From contig JAOWCC010001589.1 of the NCBI GenBank assembly GCA_030867875.1, forward strand, positions 144,681,745 through 144,745,744: DNA of 64,000 nt. The letters run 5' to 3'. Below are positions 42,337 to 52,289 of this stretch, one piece after another; the first letter of the stretch is position 1; each line of letters opens with the position of its first letter. Below the pieces are notes generated by a model that was given only the letters and a program-made list of their open reading frames with translations, was not told the origin of the DNA and did no database searches. This DNA is from Actinernus sp. WN-2022. Lineage: Eukaryota; Cnidaria; Anthozoa; Actiniaria; Actinernidae. The position numbers and the translations under genes were made by a program.

Positions 42337-42584
42337 ACTTCCTCCCACCTCCCCGTCTGATGGACTTTGGCAGAAACCGTGTTCCTGACGTCATTTAATT
42401 TCGACCAATCAGAGCGAAGGTTTTATTTTTGGAGAACTGAGGTATGCGTGGAATGTCTAGTGCAGCCTGCATGAAGGAGAAGCCAATGGCGGACGATACA
42501 AACGGACTTGATATGGCTTTGGAGAAAGCGTGCGAAACTTTCGGCATTTCTCAATTATTTCCCGAACAGAGAAAGGCATTATTT
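42336..42584 (+). mobile_element. RecQ-like repeat, copy A (left part)
   Basis: About 250 bp closely match the reverse complement of 49375-49628. The frame from ATG 42444 (or 42486, MADDTNGLDMALEKACETFG) resembles the N-terminal part of RecQ-type helicase ORFs that are multi-copy in coral genomes: ISQLFPEQRKA before the expected P-loop. It breaks off at 42584, where a 4.5-kb insertion begins; the continuation is at 47068. Confidence 0.6.
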
Positions 42585-42735
42585 TCGGAGCGATTGCAGA
42601 ATACAACGTCAATTTTCAATTGCAAGGTCTCCCTAAAAAAAAAACAGCTCCGTGGTTCCCGGCAGACCATAGCAAGCTAAAACGACACTGAGTAACACTT
42701 AAACTTAAGTTAAACTTATCCTTATTATATTACTA

Positions 42736-43130
42736 TTAAAAGTCGTTATAGATTCAAAAAACGACGACAGTGCAAGGTTATATTTGAAGTGGCTCCGCGG
42801 CTGCGTGGCTCCACAGTGAAACTCATTATAGATTCCAAACACGATACCTGTCTATACCCTACCAATGCAAGGTTGTATTTGAAGTGGCTCCGCAGCTCCG
42901 TGGCTCCATAGTGAACATTATAGATTCCAAACACGATACCTGTCTATACCCTACCAATGCAAGGTTGTATTTGACGTGGCTCCGCGGCTCCGTGGCTCCG
43001 CAGTGAAACTCATTATAGATTCCAAACACGATACCTGTCTATATATACCCTACCAATGCTAGGTTATATTTGACGTGGCTCCGCGGCTCCGTGACTCCGC
43101 AGTGAAACTCATTATAGATCCGAAACACGA
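42736..43130 (+). repeat. Minisatellite of about 93 bp, 4 units
   Basis: Each unit includes CATTATAGATTCCAAACACG, a TACCCTACCAATGCAAGG block and GGCTCCGCGGCTCCGTGGCT. Confidence 0.85.
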
Positions 43131-43388
43131 TTAATCCAAACCCTAACCCATCATTTAAAAACACCCTAACCGTCAACATTGGGTGCTCACTAATTTAGGG
43201 TTCTTTAGGGCTAAGTTACTAAACAACACAGACACATAATGCTTCTTAAATGTTCCTGTCAATTAATCCAAACCCTAACCCATCATTTAAAAAAAACCTA
43301 ACCGTCAACATTGGGTGCTCACTAATTTAGGGTTCTTTAGGGCTAAGTCACTAAACAACACAGAAACATAATGCTTCTTAAATGGGAA
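43131..43388 (+). repeat. Tandem duplication of about 130 bp with telomere-like motifs
   Basis: Two nearly identical units start TTAATCCAAACCCTAACCC and contain TTTAGGGTTCTTTAGGGC. The CCCTAA and TTAGGG motifs face each other inside each unit and could fold. Confidence 0.85.
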
Positions 43389-43619
43389 AATTTATTTTTA
43401 AGTAAATGGAGCAACGCGTCAATGCGTCAAATAAACGTATAAAAGTTAGTATAAATGGTTATATAATGGCTATACAAACTGGGATGGAATTTGTTTTTTT
43501 TCTAAACACATGGGTATATCGTTTGAAGTCATCAAGAAAAACGTCCTAGCTATAGGGGACGAAGTCACAATGAGGTACGATGGGGTTATTTAAGATATTT
43601 ATTCATTCTTATAATTTTA

Positions 43620-43700
43620 ACAAGAGCCCATCTGGGCTTTCACTCGGGCCACATGAGATTGAAGATGAAATACACTTTCATTTGAAATCCTCTTAGTAAC
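43620..43700. repeat. Dispersed 80-bp repeat, copy 1
   Basis: Virtually identical to 61115-61192. It starts AACAAGAGCCCATCTGGGCT and ends TTTCATTTGAAATCCTCT. GAGCCCATCTGGGCTT is itself a short palindrome. It is probably the end of a MITE or SINE. Confidence 0.8.
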
Positions 43701-45840
43701 AAGTCGTGCTTTAATTCGCCAGTGAGAACGTCATAAAAACATCTGGTCTATTAATTGCTTTTATGACATCACTATGATAACGCAGGATTTGAACAACAGA
43801 ATACTGGCAATTCAGGTGTATAAATGCAATACTTTGAATTTGATTGCAAATAGATAAAAAACTCGGGGAAATGTCCGGCTAAAACTGTATGAATAAATGT
43901 GAAATGAAACATAAATTTCATAGCAATAAAAAAATTGTTATTCCTAATGAGAAAGCTCTTCTAAGTCCGCTTCTCAAATTCACAGACTGTTTTACAAACA
44001 CGTTTGCGCTTATCGACACAAGAGTTCAGTTGACCTTTCAAATTATTTATTCTGAGGTACGCATACTCTAAATCACAGAGATGTTAAATAAAGCGATAAT
44101 TAGAAGAAAAAGTACATTAACAGACAAACTGAGAGGATATTTATTCAAATAAAAAAGAGTTTACTTACAGTACTTACGTAACTGAATCTTTCGTTTTGGA
44201 TCTTTTGGTAGTGTTGGTGACAGCCTCCCACCTTCGTGCACATACAATGTATGCACTGAATCGGAATGAAAGTCGAAGCCTACCTCGAACTTAACTTTCA
44301 GCTAACCTGTTTCCTTTCATTCCACAATGAATAATAATCTCATAAAGTAAGCCCATAGCTTTCAATAAATTTGCCAGTGTCTGAATGAAACAGCTAGATC
44401 TTTTCCAATTTCTCTCACGAGTCACGGAAGAAGACAGTCTCAAGCTACAAAACTTGAATTTTGATCCTCTTCACAGTAACGTAATTTAACGTCTCAGATA
44501 TTATATATATTCCCTACTTCAGCTAGCGCTGTGCATTTCAAGTACTTTTTCCTCTCTCTTTGCTGGCAGTTCATGCTTCTTGTTCGTGTAGTTGCCCCAC
44601 TGAGCCGTAACCAGAACGAAACGAGCACAGCATTTCAGTTGGCATACACTGAAAACATCTGCTTAACTAAGATTTGTAAAAATCTTAGCGGATCATGTAA
44701 ATATTCCGCTTGGCTCAATGAGGGTTTCTGCCGTCAAAGTTCATTTTTTGTTTCAGTTTTCCCCATATTAGCAGACATGTATAATGTCTCGAGCTCTCAA
44801 TCCAGTAGAAAGACTCTGGTTATTCTGTCGTAAAACATGCATTAGTTGTACAAGACCTGACCCAAATTTAGGTTGTATTGCATAATTGCCCACGATGGAA
44901 TAGATCATTGAAATTGATATCTCCTTGTCTCGCCTAATCTGAGAGCTTTGAACTTTCTTATCTGAGCGCGCCTGACGAAATCTAACCTTTGATTATAATT
45001 CGATACCCGTTGATATCCAAACGTGTTTGGATATTGTATTTCGCTTACGTTTCTAAATGTACATTGGATCTGTCAAGACAGCGCTGATCGAATGTATTAC
45101 GGCTCCTGGTTGTTCATGTATTTTTATGGTGAACAACAGCGCCAGTTGAAATATCCTGAGCCTGTTGGAAGGCTTTCGCCCTCGCGGGTCGACCATTTTG
45201 ATTTACTGTATTGAATTATGTAAATATATTAACCTGGCGAGTGTTACGTGACCAGCACAGTGCGATCTGATTGGTGGTGAACTTGACCTTTAACGCATGC
45301 GCAGAAATTGTGCGACACCCAACAAAAAAATAATAATAATAACGACTTGCATTTTAAGACTCGGTGCTGCCACAGGCAGCCCGAGTAATAACCATATATG
45401 GCCTAACGCGATGACATGTTGGCGGCTCTACCTAACGAACTTGAGCGGGGGGGTTATTCTGCAATCTAGCCGCGAAATCAGTGTGCCAAAACTGACAACA
45501 CAACTCTGTTTCCTGCTTGCTATCCGCCATATCGTTTTGGAATAAAATAATTTCGATAAAACTGAATTTGACACATTTAAGCCGCTTAAGCATCTATATT
45601 TAATTTTCTTTATTTTCCTTCTTATCTTTGCTCAAAAACTCAAGATCAATACTATGTACTTTTGATTCAATTCAATTATGGAGAATAAACACTATATTAT
45701 GGAATTGCTGTGTGTTTTGTTCATCCACGGAGCAGCGGAGCCGCGGAGCCATGACCTTTGTCTCCCTAGTCCTCTGCTCTCCTACTTTGTGATGATAATA
45801 AATTCAAAATGGAGGTTGTAAGACTTAGCTAATCTAGTAC
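43701..45840. other. Interior of composite insertion without recognised gene
   Basis: No supported gene. A short palindrome ATATCCAAACGTGTTTGGAT lies near 45014, and a GGAGCCGCGGAGCC motif near 45735 recalls the minisatellite at 42736. Confidence 0.4.
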
Positions 45841-45859
45841 ATCTTTATTTATACATGGA

Positions 45860-46926
45860 AAATCATCAGTTACATACATAGATAAAAAACACTAAAATAT
45901 AAAACTGTTTTACATGAAAGCCATGTTGCAGGGACGAATAAGAAAAATAGGAATGTCATATATAAGAAATATTTACATAAGGTTAAAATAACTCGATTTC
46001 GTAAGATTAAAAATGAAGTTATTTAAACTAGTTGATTGCCTTACATCCTCAGGCAGTTCATTCCATAACTTAGCCCCACTAAAGCGAAAAGCCTTTTTAC
46101 CGAAATTGGTTCGTGGCCGTACGAGGGTTAGTTTTGTTGATGAGCCCCTAAGATTGTAATTTGTAGAGGCTGAACGTGGTATAAATTTTGAGGATAAATA
46201 TTCAGGAGACAGGTTATTTAAAGCCTTATAAATCATTATTGCTTTTTGTTTGATTCGTCGAATATATAGTCTGTCCCAATTTAGAGTACTTAGGAGCTCA
46301 TCAATCTTAGTATCAAAGGGTAAACCGGTTATTATTCTGGCAGCTCGGTTTTGCAACTTTTGTAGATTCTCGGCAAGTCCTTTGTTTAGATTTTCCCATA
46401 CAACACTACAGTAATCAAAATGAGGGAGTATGAGAGTATCATAGACACTTAGCAGTGCTTTGGGGGGTATGAAAGGCTTTATACGTCTGAGTGCACCTAG
46501 ACCTGAGGAGATTTTCTTCATGAGTTTGTTAATGTGGGTTTTCCAAGACAAATTTTCATCTAGATGTACACCAAGATATTTTGTTGAGGTAACTCTTTCT
46601 ATGACTTTACCATCAATGGTGAAAGATAAATCTTTCTGAAAATTTGTCAATTTCTGGTGGGAACCCACTAGCAACAATTCAGTTTTTGTTGCATTTAGGG
46701 TGAGTCTATTTGCACAAAGCCAATTTCTAACATTTTGGAGGTCGAGTCCTAAGTATTCTTCTATCTCTCTCGGACTCTCGCCTGTTACTGTTAAGTTTGT
46801 ATCATCGGCGTACATCCGAGGAAAAGATTTTAATAGGCAGTTGGGTAGATCGTTGATGTAGAGTAAAAACAGAAGGGGCCCTAAGATCGTTCCCTGGGGA
46901 ACGCCGCAATTGAGGGTTCTGGGACT
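45860..46926 (-). pseudogene. 5'-truncated LINE with reverse transcriptase
   Basis: Minus-strand reading from 46926 gives CGVPQGTILGPLLFLLYIND, then MYADDTNLTVTG with the YADD catalytic box, and continues in one open frame (46815-45973, 280 codons) through YLGVHLDENLSW, LRRIKPFIPP, LILPHFDYCSVVW and a C-terminus ending RFSGAKLWNELPEDVRQS. This is the RT palm/thumb/connection of a Jockey/CR1-like LINE. The N-terminal half is missing and a frame change lies near 46815. The 3' UTR ends about 45830. Confidence 0.85.
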
Positions 46927-47067
46927 AGAGATTAGCTACAAAATGACTTTCAATCGCTAATACAGTTAAGTACTATTTCAGTTTCTTAAAACAACTGCGC
47001 GGGCAACTACGGAGCCACGGAGCCAGATATTTCTAAAGAGCTTCAAGAGTGCCACTGCATTCTGCAA

Positions 47068-47175
47068 TTTAGCCTTATTATCCTTTATTTCCAGGAAAGA
47101 TCTTGGCTACCACAGCTATATCTATAATGCGACGACCAGGTCGAGGATCGAGAGAGGAGAAATTATGTTGCCTTC
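47068..47175 (+). mobile_element. RecQ-like repeat, copy A (right part)
   Basis: TTATTATCCTTTATTTCC and the following CGACGACCAGGTCGAGGATC match the reverse complement of 49290-49375 and continue copy A beyond the insertion. Confidence 0.6.
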
Positions 47176-49289
47176 TACAGTTCGCCAGAATCACGGCTCT
47201 TTCATGCACTGCAGAATATGTTCTACAGCTTCAAACTTATAGAAACAGAACGTGGAGAAACATGTTATCCTCAGACGTGTACCGGGAAAATCTGATAGGA
47301 AGTGCAACGATATCGCGATGTTTATGAATCTACTAGGTACGAGCTTTGGAAAATCATTAATCTTCCGATCCTCAACCGCTTTGTTGCTGTATTAAAATGT
47401 AATGTCTCCTAGAATGTTGGCATTTAGAAGACCAAATCTTTCATGAAATGTATGTCATAGTAATAGTTTCACGACATTTGGGCAATTATTTATGTTTGCA
47501 GAATTTTTAACACACTTCATTTTGACACTTTTGCTGTCCTAAAAGCTGAAATATCTTAGCTTTTTCGCCTTAAGAAGACTAAATCTTTCATGGAAAGGCA
47601 TAAAATTTCTACAGGAGTGAACACGTATAGTGAATATGTCATGGTAAAAGTTGGATTACATTTGCCTAAATATTTTCGTTTTCAGAATTTTGAACAGTCT
47701 TGATTTTGACAAATTGTAAAGTACAACACATGAATCCGGTCGTTAGATCAGTGTTGTGACCATGCGCTTGAAATACTGTACGAAAAATCCTGTCTAAAAG
47801 GTTCCTGCTGCCCAAAAAAACAGAGCAGCTCAAACAGGATATGGTTAGGGTTAGTTCTGAGAAATCGACATAAGTTTGAAGCTGTAAAACATAAGAATTC
47901 TGCAGTGCAGGAAAGTGCGTGATTCTGGCGAGCTGTAAAATTAGATGGCTACAGTAATTGACCTACATCATTATGACGTCACGGCTTGTTTATGAGGGGG
48001 ACAGAATCGACATGAACAATAGAATTTTGAACTAAATCTGCTCTGCTGAGAAAACAATTACTTCGAATTGTCTAGTTTCCAGATATCAGACGTATCAATG
48101 TTTATCCCACAATATTTACTGTATTTGGCGGCTGTTACCGCTATTCTACGTTCTACAAAATGCATTTGATAGCGATTTCTTTTGTTGTTGCTGTTTTGTC
48201 CCCCTCCCACGACCGTAATCCTTAGCGTTTAACTCTTTACCGTCCGAGCCTGTAAATAGGAGACGCATGAGTCCATTACTAGAAAAATTATTGCATCACG
48301 TCTAGACATGCTGGAAAGACGATGTTGCGATATTATGCGAAGGCATGTATGGCTTCAAAGTCAGAGCTATAACAGGGATCGCTCGACTCTTTCACTATGG
48401 GGAAAAGCTCATTTGTTTTGGCGATTGTTTCGTTTCTTCGATTTTCACGAATTTCGAGGAGCTGAAAATCGGCTCAAAAAAACCTTCCCACTGATTCGCA
48501 CTTGAAATCAAGAGCAAACGCAAAATAACCACTCAGTCGTTACAGCACCTTGTTTAATCTTTCCAACCAGCAGGTTTGTTTTCACAAAACACACCAAGCG
48601 ACGGTGAACCACGCCGATGTTTGCACTGCATTTCACTCCACCACATTTTCCTGCTCCCACCTCCAATTGCATGCTGGGTAATGGACAAAAACTCCGCAAG
48701 GGGTTCCCCTCTCTGGGACTCCGGTAGGGTTTTTTTTAGAAGTATTTTACCCCTACAACCAAGAGCGGTGATTTGGACTCAAGCCGTTGGTTTAAAGTGA
48801 CAAAAACACATCCTAATAGGTTGAGCATGGGGAAAAGACTGCCAACTGCAGGATTTCAAGGATTTCATTGAATAATTTTTTCCTGTGTCTGAAAGCACGA
48901 ACACAACGGAAAAACCCTGTGAAATCCCCTCACAAGGCCTACTAAAAGCAAACCAAGTACTTTTCAGCCGTTCTCAGACTTCATGATGTCCTCAAGCTCT
49001 CTGACAGTGGCATTTTTCTCCAAAATTAGAGCACATTTCATTGGAAACCCTACAGAAGTTGCAATACCTACCGTCGACCAGTTCGTAGAATTCACCCGAA
49101 TGGCATTGTGGAGTACGTTTGAGCCCTCGGCTTAAAAAGTCAGCAGTATTTAACTACCCCGGGCTAGTCAAACTGGAACTGAGGGGGTAGGGTTGAGTTA
49201 GCACTCATGATTTCACCAATTGAGCTCACACACGATCGGACGACAAATAATTAAACAATAGATTGTTTTGATTTGACGTCATAATGATA
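47176..49289. other. Intronic stretch, no gene recognised
   Basis: A weak diverged direct repeat (AAATCTTTCATGAAA near 47437 and AAATCTTTCATGGAA near 47580, spaced about 140 bp) is the only structure noted. Confidence 0.4.
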
Positions 49290-49628
49290 TAGGGCAATTT
49301 CTCCTCGCTCGATTCTCTACCTGGTCGTCGCCTATAGATGCAGCTGTGATGGCCAAGGTCCTTTCGGGAAATGAGGGGTAATATTGCCTTTATCTGTTCG
49401 GGAAATAATTGAGAAATGCCGAAAGTTTCGCACGCTTTCTCCAAAGCCATATCAAGTCCGTTTCTATCGTCCGCCATTTGGTTTCTCCTTCATGCAGGCT
49501 CCACTAGACATTTCACGCAACCTAAGTTCTCCAAAAATAAAACCTTCGCTCTGATCGGTCAAATTGAATGACGTCAGGAACACGGTTTCTGCCAAAGTCC
49601 ATCAGACAGGGAGGTGGGAGGACGTGAG
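49290..49628 (-). mobile_element. RecQ-like repeat, copy B (uninterrupted, inverted)
   Basis: Reverse-complement copy of 42336-42584 plus 47068-47175. The minus-strand frame from 49477 reads MADDRNGLDMALEKACETFG and continues past the point where copy A is interrupted (EQIKAILPLISRKDLG), then decays. Confidence 0.65.
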
Positions 49629-50191
49629 CCGACGACCTCGTACCGTCTGAAAATCAGTGATGAGTTCTCTTAGCGCTATGGCTACCGTAACTGAACCCAG
49701 CAGTAATTTTACCACCTAAACCATTCAAATTTGTTAACTTCTCAAACCTTTCTTCTCGTCTATTTCATCAAGTGAGAATTGAGGTAGAGCACAAAGGCCC
49801 GTTTAAATGATGGGTATTCCAAACTCTACTGAAAATAATGTCTGGGTTGCGAGAAAATGAAAGGCCTGAACCTTCTGGGGAAAAAGATGGAGAAAGGAAA
49901 CCGTGTGGTCAACGAGGTGTAGGGTAGTTGATAAGGTCGTTTCAAACTTATCGGCTGACAACGCTAGTTGCTTGATACAGCCTGTAAGTTGTACGTATAG
50001 ACCTCTTTCGTAGACTTCACTCGAATTCACTCTAGGAATCGGAAATAGTTTATTGGTATCTTACGGTACGAAAAAGGCTGTGGGTACGTTAGGCGTTCTT
50101 TTACTAATTTAAACAATATGTTAGCTGTTAGCTAAACCAGGGAGTGTTTTGTATCTTTGTTGACTGTTATTTTCCTTTTATCTCAATGCAG
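49629..50191. other. 3' part of the last host intron
   Basis: No gene or repeat recognised. It ends with a pyrimidine-rich tract and the acceptor TCTCAATGCAG. Confidence 0.5.
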
Positions 50192-50707
50192 AAAAAAATT
50201 AACTACGACACCTCCTTCTGGACTGATAAGAACCTGTTTAAGCCTGGCGGGGGCACTACGGGTGTCTACAATTTGCAAGAAACGAAGCTTCCGACCTATT
50301 GGGGCACAGCGTTCACAAAACTGTGTGTGGGCATGAAGCAGCCGAAAAACGCGACCGTAAGTTGGTTAAAAATTGACAGGAGTGCAAGTTCCCTGCACGC
50401 ACTTCTGTCTGACGATGTAACGAAGGTGACAAATCTGGGTGTCCTAAAATGGAAAGCTATTTACCCTAAACAAGTCCTACAAAACCGTTGCCATATTGAA
50501 GGCTTTAATGTTTATGGTGGCAGTAACACAAAGGCAAGAATTGGAGTAGTTGGAGACGATGACAGTAGCTGTGGTGGACCTGACTCCGTGCTCGGGATCG
50601 GTACACAGGGGTGGTGGAGCCCGTCAGGAGTATCTTGTGGTAGTGGAAAAAAAGAAAACAACATCAAAATTGAAAACCCAACCTGGTGTTTTGTATTTGT
50701 ACAGTAA
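50192..50707 (+). CDS. Host gene last exon: C-terminal intelectin/fibrinogen-like domain
   Basis: 171 codons after the acceptor at 50191, phase 0, matching exon 40908-41040. The reading continues the domain: NYDTSFWTDKNLFKPGGG, ETKLPTYWGTAFTKLCVGMK, RCHIEGFNVYGG, then SSCGGPDSVLGIG and SGVSCGSG, ending FVFVQ before the stop. The Cys and Gly pattern fits the secreted family named skeletal organic matrix protein 5-like in corals. The product would be extracellular, with Apple, mucin-like and lectin-like parts. Confidence 0.8.
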   Translation, partial: KKINYDTSFWTDKNLFKPGGGTTGVYNLQETKLPTYWGTAFTKLCVGMKQPKNATVSWLKIDRSASSLHALLSDDVTKVTNLGVLKWKAIYPKQVLQNRCHIEGFNVYGGSNTKARIGVVGDDDSSCGGPDSVLGIGTQGWWSPSGVSCGSGKKENNIKIENPTWCFVFVQ

Positions 50708-51034
50708 GACAAGGTCCCCACGAAACATTTTCGTTTACAAAACACCACTAACTTTCACCTTATTCATAAGGGCATCAAACGAGGCCAGTTGACCCAGACG
50801 GGAAAAATGTACAGTCGATGACGGAAAATAACGTTCATTTCCTTATGACACAAAAGAACACAACAGTGCGGTACGACAGAAACTAAGACATTTCTGACCG
50901 ACTCCAATTCTGCGATCTTTGGGACAACTGGCCTCGCTCTGGTGCTATTGTTACCAGACCTCTTCCCGCACGAGATATGAATAAGACGCATGGGTTTTTG
51001 TGTTGAGCCGTGAACAGGGAAATCAGTTTGATCT

Positions 51035-51363
51035 GGAGCCCATTACCAGGAGCGTCCATATATGCTATACCCGTGAGTCAGCGTATGACCGGTTTGAGCT
51101 ATTTTTAGAACATGTTTCCGGGGTAACTGCCTTTCTGACTCTGCTGCGATCGTGCATATGCTTGCCGTAATTATCGAGATTAAGAATGATCTATTGTTCT
51201 TTGAGGTGATTTTACTAACGCTGCAATGTCCTATGGTTTGATTGGATTCCCAAAGTGTGGGCACGTGAACTCCCGTGAGATCTGTTCTAAATATAGCTCA
51301 ATCCGGTCATACGCTGACTCAAAGACCTAGTATGGGAGATGGACGCTCCTGGTAAAGGGCTCC
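51035..51363. mobile_element. 329-bp MITE with about 70-bp terminal inverted repeats
   Basis: The left end GGAGCCCATTACCAGGAGCG and the right end are inverted copies. The match continues through GAGTCAGCGTATGACCGG and TTTAGAACA. No coding frame. Confidence 0.8.
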
Positions 51364-51706
51364 TGGTTTAATCCACTGTAATATTTTTCAAAAAACTGAT
51401 TAGCCAGTTGTCTTCTTAGATGTAAACCATGGTCTAAGTAGGGAAGGGGTGATCTGGTAGAAATCAGGCTAAAACCAGTTTCACATGGGTTGGCATTTCT
51501 CCAGTGTAGGCTTCAAAGCCAATGTGGGAGACTGATTTTGTTGATCTTTTAATTAGCCGATATCATTGTAAATATGAAGAACAGGAACACTGAAGCATGT
51601 GTAACGAATTTCTAAATTTTCAAGTCTACTTGTTATCAAGCTGGGCATTTCACTATTTCGTGGGTAAAATGTATGTTGTGTCTATTAAGGACGGTGCCTA
51701 CTAATG

Positions 51707-52120
51707 TCAGCGCGCACGCCGTTCTGCGCATCTTGCGTCCCGCGGGTTTCCATTTGCAGAACTATTTAAAAAAATTTGTGTTAATTGTGTAATTTGACAG
51801 ACCGGAAAGATGAAGGATTTTAAAATACGGTCGAAAGATATGCTTGAGAAATGAACGTTTGGGAGATCTTTAAATTCCACTACACGGCCACGAAAGATAA
51901 TTTTCAGTTGAAATGGTAACAAAAGAGCCGACCATCTCAGTAACTCGTAACTGACGTAAGTGATGTAGGGAGATGGTCGAAGAATCGTAGATTTAGGAGA
52001 TTTACCCGACCAATTGAATGAAGGTTGTTTGGACTGCCAAGAATCGCTGCTGTCTTTTCGCCCAGCGCCTTTGCTGAAGGCCTGTCGATGCTTTCGAGTT
52101 TCGTCAGTTTCTCCAGACAT
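51707..52120 (-). CDS. Unidentified 137-codon ORF at the left end of the TTAA element
   Basis: It starts MSGETDETRKHRQAFSKGAG, is Ser/Lys-rich at first, and becomes hydrophobic/basic later (LLRWSALLLPFQLKIIF). It ends within 22 bases of the terminal repeat. No motif recognised. It could be the first exon of a transposase or of a captured gene, or a chance frame. Confidence 0.3.
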   Translation of the reverse strand: MSGETDETRKHRQAFSKGAGRKDSSDSWQSKQPSFNWSGKSPKSTILRPSPYITYVSYELLRWSALLLPFQLKIIFRGRVVEFKDLPNVHFSSISFDRILKSFIFPVCQITQLTQIFLNSSANGNPRDARCAERRAR

Positions 52121-52289
52121 GGACTCGGCAGTATAAACAATGTGTGAATACGGTCAAATAAGCTTTGTGAAAACGGGTAAACCTCTTGGAAATCCAAAGA
52201 AGAAAGAAGAAGGAAGGACTGTATGGAGTTTGAGCACAAAGGAAGCAGTAACAGGTTTGATTTTCAATGAAGAAAGTCGAAAGACGGGA

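Larger units (their letters stand above)
42585..47067. mobile_element. 4.5-kb composite insertion in the RecQ-like repeat
   Basis: The repeat stops at ...GGCATTATT and resumes at TTATTATCC, giving a TTATT duplication. Near both edges GATTGCAGAATACA (left) and the reverse complement of AATTGCAGAATGCA (right) form short terminal inverted repeats, and both ends carry a GCTCCGTGG motif. The interior holds a GGCTCCG minisatellite, a 130-bp tandem duplication, a dispersed 80-bp repeat and a LINE. The uninterrupted copy B at 49290-49628 shows the unoccupied site. Confidence 0.6.

Noticed and set aside
42444..42680. Host RecQ helicase gene
   Set aside because: The same sequence is present again at 49290-49628 and only an N-terminal fragment exists; a multi-copy repeat is more likely.
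43131..43388. Telomere or interstitial telomere array
   Set aside because: Only isolated TTAGGG/CCCTAA motifs in a longer duplicated unit, no tandem hexamers.
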